Shown here: in pieces, positions 1 to 6,200 of the stretch
Layout: every line of letters starts with the position of its first letter
How positions within the stretch are numbered: the first letter of the stretch is position 1
Assembly (NCBI GenBank): GCA_903834675.1
Contig: CAILKC010000587.1
Span: 1-9,074, forward strand
Reading direction: 5' to 3'
Length of the DNA stretch: 9,074 bases
DNA from: an uncultured Victivallales bacterium
Lineage (GTDB): Bacteria; Verrucomicrobiota; Lentisphaeria; Oligosphaerales; JAFGRS01
Program-made: the position numbers and the translations under genes
Notes under the pieces: generated by a model
Databases searched by the model: none
What the model saw: only the letters and a program-made list of their open reading frames with translations
What the model was told of the DNA's origin: nothing

Positions 1-172
1 CACACGCCGTCAGTCATGGCACAGGCGCCAAGCCAAAGCGGTGTCGCGGTCGCCGTCGGCGACCTTGCCAGGCGCACTCCAGCTGGCCGACGCGCGATAT
101 GGACTGCGTGCGGCAGAGGGCCGCGTCCGCGGCCCGTCGACGCCGCTTTCACGGCCGGCGGTACGACGGCGG
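1..172. repeat. Compound palindromic dispersed repeat, copy A (truncated by the window edge)
   Basis: This stretch matches, in inverted orientation, the stretch at 1817-1980 over its whole length, so it is a dispersed repeat and may extend left of the window. It holds two modules facing each other. Module 1 (32-81) runs from GCCAAAGCGG to GCACTCCA and has a core hairpin GGTCGCC-GTC-GGCGACC. Module 2 (about 100-155) runs from TGGACTGCG to GCCGCTTTC and has a core hairpin GGCCGCG-TC-CGCGGCC (119-134). The module ends are inverted relative to each other, and related ends recur at 7168-7300. No credible gene lies here; the 61-codon frame at 41-226 is just open GC-rich repeat sequence. The remaining 173-281 shows only a small hairpin (GCCCG-TAATC-CGGGC, near 219-233) before the yceH ribosome binding site. 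Confidence 0.8.
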
Positions 173-281
173 TCGTTTCTTGAAACCGCCCTGCGGTCGG
201 GTGTGCGGTTCTGGCAAGGCCCGTAATCCGGGCTAAGGTTAGTGTTTGCCTTCTGAGCGGTTCAACAGAGGAATAGATGCC

Positions 282-947
282 ATGCTTGTGCTGACGGATC
301 TTGAAGCCAGGGTTCTGGGGTGTCTGATCGAGAAGCAGTTGACCACCCCGGAGTATTACCCGCTGTCGCTGAATGCGCTGATGCTGGCCTGCAATCAGAA
401 GAACAACCGTGACCCGGTGGTGAGCTACGACGACAAGACCGTGGTGCGCGGCTTGGACGGGCTACGCGAGAAGAAGCTCATCTGGATGGTGCATTCGGCG
501 GGCAGTCGCGTGCCCAAGTACGAGCACCGCCTTCCCGAGACACTGCCCTTGCCCGCGGATCAGGTTGCGGCGCTTTGCCTGCTGCTGCTGCGCGGTCCGC
601 AGACCGCCGGTGAGATCAGAGGTCGCAGCGACCGTCTGCACCCCTTCTCGACCATTCCGGAGGTCGAGATTGCCCTGCATCAGCTTTCGCTGCGGCCGGA
701 GGGCGCGCTGGTGGTCAAGCTGCCCTTGTTGCCGCGGACGCACGAACCACGCTTTGCGCACCTGCTCTGTGGCGAACCGGTGATACCGACCGTGACGGTG
801 CCCGTGCCGGCGGCGGAGGCAGCGCGCGCCGCGGTCGAGGCCGAGAATGCCCGCCTGGGCAAAATCGAGACGGAGCTCGCCGCGCTGCAGGCTGAGATGG
901 CCGAAATGAAGGCGCAGTTTGCCGCCTTCCGCGAACAGTTCCAGTAA
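282..947 (+). CDS. yceH: YceH/DUF480 family protein, tandem winged-helix
   Basis: A 221-residue protein of the YceH (DUF480) family, close to the roughly 215 residues of E. coli YceH. The N-terminal block has the family hallmark: LTDLEARVLGCLIEK, then TTPEYYPLS, then ACNQKNNRDPV (about residues 5-45). A second block includes RGPQTAGEIRGRS (about residues 110-125). Known structures of the family show two winged-helix domains, which suggests nucleic acid binding, but the function is not established. The last roughly 45 residues are rich in Ala, Glu and Leu and should form a coiled coil. I start at ATG 282 because AGAGGA (267-272) sits 9 bases upstream and the family motif begins right after it. 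An in-frame TTG at 246 would add 12 residues with no similarity and no better ribosome site. It is cytoplasmic and apparently monocistronic: a repeat lies upstream and 199 bases separate it from the next gene. Confidence 0.92.
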   Translation: MLVLTDLEARVLGCLIEKQLTTPEYYPLSLNALMLACNQKNNRDPVVSYDDKTVVRGLDGLREKKLIWMVHSAGSRVPKYEHRLPETLPLPADQVAALCLLLLRGPQTAGEIRGRSDRLHPFSTIPEVEIALHQLSLRPEGALVVKLPLLPRTHEPRFAHLLCGEPVIPTVTVPVPAAEAARAAVEAENARLGKIETELAALQAEMAEMKAQFAAFREQFQ

Positions 948-1030
948 GCGCGAATACGCCAGCCGGAGTTATTCCACAAGATAGCCTGAAAGACATGCAA
1001 CCTACGGCCCTGCGGGCGGTCTGTGCCCCG

Positions 1031-1059
1031 TTGAATGGGGTCTCCTGAGGCGGTATTTT
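1031..1059 (+). promoter_or_regulatory. Candidate sigma70-type promoter of the first pseudopilin gene
   Basis: TTGAAT (1031-1036), a 17-base spacer ending in GGCGG, then TATTTT (1054-1059), 87 bases before the ATG at 1147. An equivalent TTGACT-17-TATCCT, also with GGCGG before the second box, lies at the matching place ahead of the paralogue (2471-2499). Conservation of both boxes and exact spacing in otherwise more diverged upstream DNA supports the call. The -10 match is imperfect, and common ancestry of the two copies could also preserve it. A small CCCC-GTTGAAT-GGGG hairpin (1026-1040) overlaps the -35 box. The rest of 948-1146 shows no gene or clear terminator. Confidence 0.45.
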
Positions 1060-1146
1060 GTCATAGTACTGCACGGGTTTCCCGACCTGTCACGGCTGAG
1101 GCCGCGGCAGGCGCAAGCCGGCGAACCGGTCCAAGGAGTGCGAAAC

Positions 1147-1812
1147 ATGAGAAGCAGATCACGTCGGTCCTTCACTCTCATCGAGCTCTTGGTGGTGATC
1201 GCGATCATCGCGATTCTGGCGGCGATGCTGCTGCCAGCGCTGGCCAAAGCGCGTGACAAAGCCCGGCAGGCGAGCTGCCTGAGCAATACCAAGCAGCTCG
1301 GGCTTGCCTGGTTCATGTACGCCCAGGAATGGAATGAGTCGGCGATGTCCGCGAACCTTGGGCCGGGGCTGCCCGCCTACACGCTGCCGAACGGCACCAC
1401 CTACAGCGGTGGCTACATCCTCTGGCCGGCCATGTTGTACTCCTATACCAGGGACTTCGGCATGTATAACTGCGCAGCCAACACGTATCGCTGGGCGGGC
1501 GAGTACAACGGCGCTTCCTGCTATGGCTATCTCAACATCAACTGGGGCCAACCTCTGGCCTCGTACACCCAGCCGGCCAACACCCTGGTCATGTATGATG
1601 TGCGCAGTGCCGGCGGCTTTACCAACCAGTACGCTCCGGGCGGGGGCCTGGCCAGCCCGCCGGCCAGCGGTCCGGCGCCGATCCTGCCGTACTACGACTC
1701 CGGCTTTAGCATCATCCACAACGACGGAGCCAACGCGCTGCTGGCCGACGGCCACTCGGCCTGGTTCTCGATTGGCGGCGCCCTCGGCAACCGCTCGATG
1801 TGGGCGCGCTGA
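1147..1812 (+). CDS. Type II secretion/type IV pilus-like pseudopilin, H-X9-DG type (paralogue 1)
   Basis: A 221-residue pseudopilin. The N-terminus is a short basic leader (MRSRSRRS), then [19 protein letters not shown], the class III prepilin signal. Cleavage is expected before Phe9, leaving Glu at position 5 of the mature protein. The residue before the cut is Ser, not the usual Gly. Hydrophobic residues 9-32 form the membrane and assembly helix. The C-terminal part carries the 'prepilin H-X9-DG' signature (His191, nine residues, Asp201-Gly202, in [14 protein letters not shown]), a family common in PVC bacteria. The body is rich in Tyr, Gly and Asn. I chose ATG 1147 because AAGGAG (1133-1138) lies 8 bases upstream; a GTG at 1138 overlaps that site and is unlikely. 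No secretion machinery genes are nearby, so its partners lie elsewhere and its cargo or role is unknown. It is about 90% identical to the gene at 2582-3253. Confidence 0.9.
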   Translation: MRSRSRRSFTLIELLVVIAIIAILAAMLLPALAKARDKARQASCLSNTKQLGLAWFMYAQEWNESAMSANLGPGLPAYTLPNGTTYSGGYILWPAMLYSYTRDFGMYNCAANTYRWAGEYNGASCYGYLNINWGQPLASYTQPANTLVMYDVRSAGGFTNQYAPGGGLASPPASGPAPILPYYDSGFSIIHNDGANALLADGHSAWFSIGGALGNRSMWAR

Positions 1813-1816
1813 TCCT

Positions 1817-1980
1817 GCCCAGCCGCCGTCGTACCGCCGGCAGTGAAAACGGCGTCGACGGGCCGCGTCCGCGGCCCTCTGCCGCACATATCGCGCGCCG
1901 GCCCTGTGGGTGGCAAGGTCGCCGACGGCGACCGCGACACTGTTTGGCGTGGCGTCTGTACCCTGCCTGACGGCGTGCGT
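1817..1980. repeat. Compound palindromic dispersed repeat, copy B (inverted relative to copy A)
   Basis: The reverse complement of this stretch aligns along its whole length with 1-172. It keeps both module cores: GGCCGCG-TC-CGCGGCC at 1861-1876 and GGTCGCC-GAC-GGCGACC at 1917-1933. The outer ends differ by point changes and small indels; for example, GTGAAAAC replaces the complement of GCTTTCAC. It begins 4 bases after the stop of the first pseudopilin, close to where similarity between the downstream flanks of the two pseudopilin genes fades. It has therefore either inserted there or marks the edge of the duplication. Confidence 0.8.
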
Positions 1981-2044
1981 TCTCGCGCAACCAGATACGG
2001 CAGACAGACCACGGGTCGTTGCGCCGCCCAACCCGGTCTCTTGA

Positions 2045-2077
2045 AGCCCTGTCCCCAAGCCAGGGCTGTTTCTTTTT
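2045..2077 (+). terminator. Intrinsic (rho-independent) terminator
   Basis: Perfect 7-bp stem AGCCCTG (2045-2051) / CAGGGCT (2061-2067) with a 9-base loop, then GTTTCTTTTT (2068-2077). On the plus strand this is a textbook intrinsic terminator. It lies 232 bases beyond the stop of the first pseudopilin gene, after repeat copy B, and probably ends that transcript. The left arm and loop recur without the right arm or U-tract at 2421-2438. Confidence 0.75.
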
Positions 2078-2093
2078 CCGGGTGATAGGCGCG

Positions 2094-2141
2094 CTGGAGC
2101 CGGCGGTCCGCACCGGCCCTGCCGGGGCTTCCGCCGTAAAT
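2094..2141 (+). repeat. Single CTGGAGCC-hairpin unit with expanded loop
   Basis: CTGGAGCCGGCGG is followed by a 24-base loop and then CCGCCGTAA. The outer stem CGGCGG (2101-2106) / CCGCCG (2131-2136) is identical to that of the 29-bp units at 8881-9025, which have only TCT in the loop. Here the loop contains a nested CCGG...CCGG stem. The leader before it (2068-2093) matches 8855-8880 with four mismatches. Confidence 0.65.
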
Positions 2142-2143
2142 GG

Positions 2144-2371
2144 GGATACCGCGAACCCGCCCGAAACGGGCTGGGCATCGCGGGCTCCAGGGCGGCAGCG
2201 GGATACCGCGAACCCGCCCGAAACGGGCTGGGCATCGCGGGCTCCAGGGCGGCGGCGGGATACCGCGAACCCGCCCGAAACGGGCTGGGCATCGCGGGCT
2301 CCAGGGCGGCAGCGGGATACCGCGAACCCGCCCGAAACGGGCTGGGCATCGCGGGCTCCAGGGCGGCAAGC
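2144..2371. repeat. Tandem array of four 57-bp hairpin repeats
   Basis: Four units with a strict 57-base period start at 2144, 2201, 2258 and 2315. Units 1-3 differ at one visible base (A to G at 2254), and the fourth decays at its right end. Each unit is one long imperfect stem-loop: CCGCGA pairs with TCGCGG, CCC with GGG, and GCCCG-AAA-CGGGC closes the tip, about 14 paired bases in all. Read on the minus strand, each unit begins CTGGAGCC and ends TATCC, which relates it to the array at 8881-9025. Because 57 is a multiple of three, every frame stays open through the array, giving spurious 19-residue repeat peptides. Confidence 0.9.
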
Positions 2372-2410
2372 GGCATCATGGCAGACGCCTGCCAGATCTA
2401 GCGGGGGCTC

Positions 2411-2438
2411 TTTCTTGGAACAGCCCTGTCCCCAAGCC
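2411..2438 (+). repeat. Partial copy of the terminator arm, right flank of the 57-bp array
   Basis: TTTCTTGGAACAGCCCTGTC and the following CCCAAGCC resemble 2035-2060 (TCTCTTGAAGCCCTGTC then CCCAAGCC). The 57-bp array is thus bracketed by direct repeats. A shorter related string, TTTCTTGAAACCGCCCTG, occurs near 177-194 next to repeat copy A. The right arm and U-tract of the terminator are missing, so this copy should not terminate transcription. Confidence 0.5.
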
Positions 2439-2470
2439 CCCATCCGGCGACCGATTACGTTTACGCTCCA

Positions 2471-2499
2471 TTGACTCGTGCCTCTCATGGCGGTATCCT
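2471..2499 (+). promoter_or_regulatory. Candidate sigma70-type promoter of the second pseudopilin gene
   Basis: TTGACT (2471-2476), a 17-base spacer ending in GGCGG, then TATCCT (2494-2499), 82 bases ahead of the ATG at 2582. It corresponds position by position to 1031-1059 upstream of the first paralogue. The -35 box is better than in copy 1 and the -10 box is weaker. The upstream duplication therefore includes the presumed promoter, so both genes may share control. Confidence 0.45.
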
Positions 2500-2581
2500 A
2501 AAAGTCGGTAAGTTTGTGTAACCTGAAAGACGGAGTCGCGGCGGGCGCTTAGCTGGCGAACTGGTCCAAGGAGTGCGCAGC

Positions 2582-3253
2582 ATGAGAAGCAGATCACGTC
2601 GGTCCTTCACTCTCATCGAGCTCTTGGTGGTGATCGCGATCATCGCGATTCTGGCAGCGATGCTGCTGCCGGCGCTGGCGAAAGCGCGTGACAAAGCCCG
2701 GCAGACGAGTTGCCTGAGCAATACCAAGCAGCTCGGGCTTGCGTGGTTCATGTACGCCCAGGAATGGAATGAATCAGCGATGTCCGTGAACCTCGGGGCG
2801 GGGTTGTTACCCCCCTACACGCTGCCGAACGGCACCACCTATAGCGGTGGCTACATCCTCTGGCCGGCCATGTTGTACTCCTATACCAGGGACTACGGCA
2901 TGTATAACTGCCCGGCCAACACGTACCGCTGGACGGGCGAGTACAGCGGAAACCCTTTCTGCTATGGCTATGTCAGCATCAACTGGGGCCAATCTCTGGC
3001 CTCGTACACCCAGCCGGCCAACACCCTGGTCATGTATGATGTGCGCAGTGCCGGCGGCTTCACCAACCAATACGCTCCGGGCATTGGCCTGGCCAGTCCG
3101 GCGAACAGCGGGCCGGCGCCGATCCTGCCGTACTACGACTCCGGCTTCAGCATCATCCACAACGACGGAGCCAACGCGCTGCTGGCCGACGGCCACTCGG
3201 CCTGGTTCGCGATTGGCGGCGCTCTCAGCAACCGCTCGATGTGGGCGCGCTGA
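2582..3253 (+). CDS. Type II secretion/type IV pilus-like pseudopilin, H-X9-DG type (paralogue 2)
   Basis: A 223-residue pseudopilin, tandem paralogue of the protein at 1147-1812. The first 41 residues are identical, including the basic leader, the [10 protein letters not shown] cleavage/methylation signal (cut before Phe9) and the hydrophobic helix. The last roughly 45 residues differ at only two positions and keep the H-X9-DG signature (His193, Asp203-Gly204). About 20 differences, including two one-residue insertions, cluster mainly around residues 69-77, 119-138 and 168-177, probably surface loops. The start is ATG 2582 with AAGGAG (2568-2573) 8 bases upstream, the same arrangement as in copy 1. 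It ends only 42 bases before the convergent glnE stop, with no obvious terminator in the gap. It is likely an inner-membrane precursor processed by a prepilin peptidase; the assembly partner and function are unknown. Confidence 0.9.
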   Translation: MRSRSRRSFTLIELLVVIAIIAILAAMLLPALAKARDKARQTSCLSNTKQLGLAWFMYAQEWNESAMSVNLGAGLLPPYTLPNGTTYSGGYILWPAMLYSYTRDYGMYNCPANTYRWTGEYSGNPFCYGYVSINWGQSLASYTQPANTLVMYDVRSAGGFTNQYAPGIGLASPANSGPAPILPYYDSGFSIIHNDGANALLADGHSAWFAIGGALSNRSMWAR

Positions 3254-3295
3254 TCTTGCCTGGCCGCGACCTGGCGGCGCCTGCGCCTCTGATTA

Positions 3296-6200
3296 TCAGG
3301 GCGGTGGCGGCGCGCTGGCTTCGAGACGGCGAAGGCCGGCGTCGAAGAGAGCGGCGGTGCGTTCGGTGACCCGGTGCACGGCGGCGAGCAAGTCGCCGCC
3401 GTCGCGGCCCGGGCCGAGGACACGGCGGGCCAAGGCGTCCTGTTGGGCCGGGGCCTCGGGCAGCGAATGAGTCTGGCGGTCCTCGAGCAGTTGCAGGAAG
3501 TGCTCGATGCGGCGCAGGAAGGTGTAGCCCTCCCGCAGGTCCTCCCCCTCAGAACGAGACAGAATGCTGGTCTCGATCAGGGCGGCGATGGCCTCCAAAG
3601 TCCCCGGGTGGAGCAGTTCGGGAAGGCGCTGCGCGTGGGCGAGCTGGAGGGCTTGCACCAGGAACTCGGCATCGCGGATGCCACCGGGGCCGGTCTTGAG
3701 ATCGATTCGTCCGGGGCGGGCATGGGTGTGAGAGGCCTTGGCGCGCAGGTGGCGCACGGAGGCCGCGATCTGGCGCGGATCGTGGGGAGCGGTCAGGAAG
3801 GCTCTGAGGCGGCCGAGGAGTTCCCGGCCCAGCTCGCGGTTGCCGGCCACCGGGCGGGCTTTCAGCAGGGCTTGCAGCTCCCAGAGTGCGGCTTCGGAGC
3901 CGTAGTAGGAGACGGCGGCGCGGGTGGAGACGGCCAGCCCCCCGGCGCGTCCGTAGGGCCTGAGACGGAAGTCGACCCGGTAGGCGAAGCCCTCGTCGGT
4001 ATGGCCCATAAGGTCGGCGCGCAGCGCTTCCAGGACCCGCTCGTAGAAACGCCGGTCGTCCTCTCCTGCCGGGGTGCGTTCCTGGTAGATGCCGACGAGG
4101 TCGAGGTCGCTGCTGTAGTTCAGTTCGCGACCGCCGCATTTGCCGAAGGCCAGGATACAGAAGCCCTCGGCTGGCGGCGGCTGGGGCAAGGTGGAGGCCA
4201 GGCGCTGGGCGGCGGCGAGCGCGGACCAATCGAGGAGGGTCTCGGCCAGATCGGCCAGTTCGGCGGTGATGCGCCGGATGGGGAGTTTCAGGAAGATGTC
4301 GCGGATGCCGATGCGCAGGATGTGACGGCGGCGAAAACGGCGCACGGCGTTGAGGCGGTCCTCGTGCAGCGGCCCCGCGGCTGCGAGGTCGTGGCGCAGG
4401 TCGGCGTCGAGGGCGGGAACCCCGTGGTCGCGGTTGAGCACCTCCTGGTCGGTGGCCCACTCCATGACCTCTGGGTCGCGCACCAGGGTGTCGGCGAGAA
4501 ACTGACTGGTGGCGAGCACGCCCAGCAGGAGGTCAAGGCGGCGGGGCTGGAGCAGCAGCCCGGTGTAATGCCCGGCGGGATCGGTGAGCTGTTCGACGAA
4601 GCGTTGCCAGTTGTTCAGGGCCATGTCCGGATCGGGGGTCAGATGCAGCACGTCTCCGGCCAGGACGGCCAGGCGGAGGAAGTCCTCGCTCTGCGGGCGG
4701 GCGGCGGCGAGCAGGCGCAGGTTGGTGAGGGCGCGTTGGGTATCGCGCAGGCCCAGGCGGCTGAGGATACGTTCGGCGTGCTGCGGTTGGACCGCATTGT
4801 CGAGCAGCAAGTCGACCACGTTGCCACGGCCGCTGCCAGCGCTGGCCGGGCGGCCGAAGTGCTCTTGAACGAAGCGTCGCACAACGGCGGTCTCGGTCTC
4901 GAAATCGGCAAAGAGCTGCCGGCCGACGTCGAGTTCCTGCCGGCCGTTGTAGCCCATGCGCCGGGCCAGATGTCGGTACTCGATGGTGCCGGGGTCGGGC
5001 AGGAAGAGATCGAGGGCGTTGCCGCGCAACATGCGCAGGGCGTTGATCAGCCGCCGCAGGAAGTAATAGGCCCGCGTCAGTCGGCGGCTCTCCTCCTGCT
5101 CCAGCAACCCGGCGCGGGAGAGGGCTTCGAGCGCCTCGTGGATGCGTGGCGTGCGCAGGTCGGGATGCACGCCGCCGTGCTGAATCTGCAGCATCTGCAC
5201 GCAGTACTCGAGGTCGACCAGGGCCCCGGGGCTGAGCTTGGCGTTGGGTCGGCTGCCGCTCGTCTTTTCCGCCACCTGTCGATCTCGCAAGTCTTGCAGT
5301 TCCGGCACGGAGATGGAGGCGCTTTCGTAGACAAACTGATGGCGCAGGCGTTCGATGCGCTTGCCAAGATCAGGATCGCCAGCGAGGGCTCGCAGGCGGA
5401 CCAGGGCCAGCCGTTCAAAGCTCAGGGCAGCGCCGCCCGGACCGTAGTAGCGGCAGAAGTTGTCGAGGCTGCAGGCGAGCGGCCCAGCCTTGCCGTACGG
5501 GCGCAGGCGCAGATCAATCTGAAAGACCCCCTCGCGCTTGGCGATGACGAAGCCGGCGATTTCCTGGACCAGGCGGTCGAAGTACTCGGCGTTGGTGATG
5601 GATTCCGGTCCCTCGGTGTGGCCGTTATCGGCGTAGACCAGCAGCAGTTCGATATCGGAGGCGTAGCCGAGGGCGACGCCGCCCAGCTTGCCGAGGCCAC
5701 AGATGGCGCAGGCCGTGGGCAGGCCGCCGACCGTGCGCGGGGTGCCGTAGCGCGCCGACAGATGGCGGTCGACAAGGGTGAGGGCGGCGCCCACAACCAG
5801 CTCCGCCACCCGGGTGAGCGGTTCCGCCAGGCGGCGCACGTCGGGGTCATCGGCCAGGATGTGATGGAGATCGATGAGGAAGATCTCGCGGTCCTTCCAG
5901 GCGTTCAGGGCGGCGCGCTGGCCCTCGTAGGATGAGGGTTCCTGCAGGGCCTGTTCCAAGCGTTGCCGGAGCCCGTCCATGGACCCGTCCAGGGGCGTCT
6001 GCCCGGCGCGTTCTTGCAGCAGGGGCAGCAGGGTTTCGTACTGGGCCCGGATGAAGTCTTCCCAGAGGAAATCGCTGGCGCCGAGGATGCGGGCCAGGTC
6101 CTGCAGGGATGCCGGGCGGGCGAATTGGTCCAGCCAGCGTCCACGGTCTGGGTTGTGGGCGATTTCCTCGGTGAGTTGCTCGAAGCGGGTCAGGGCGGCG

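Noticed and set aside
41..226. 61-codon plus-strand frame near the left edge
   Set aside because: It lies mostly inside dispersed repeat copy A, has no ribosome site, and its peptide is Arg/Pro/Ala-rich with no family resemblance.
1138..1146. GTG start codons at 1138 and 2573 adding three residues to the pseudopilins
   Set aside because: They overlap the AAGGAG ribosome site; the ATG 8 bases downstream of that site is the natural start in both copies.
1159..2379. Minus-strand frames with 19-residue repeats across the 57-bp array and first pseudopilin gene, and the matching plus-strand frames at 2019-2511
   Set aside because: The repetition comes from a period divisible by three. They run antisense to the pseudopilin gene and through a terminator and repeats, with no ribosome site, so they are not taken as repeat proteins.
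3374..5935. An 853-codon open frame on the plus strand, and a 355-codon one at 5963-7030
   Set aside because: Both lie wholly antisense to glnE, whose frame holds all recognisable catalytic motifs. Strong G/C preference at third positions keeps the opposite frame free of stops. The peptides are low-complexity (rich in Gly, Ala, Val, Gln and Glu) and match no family I know.
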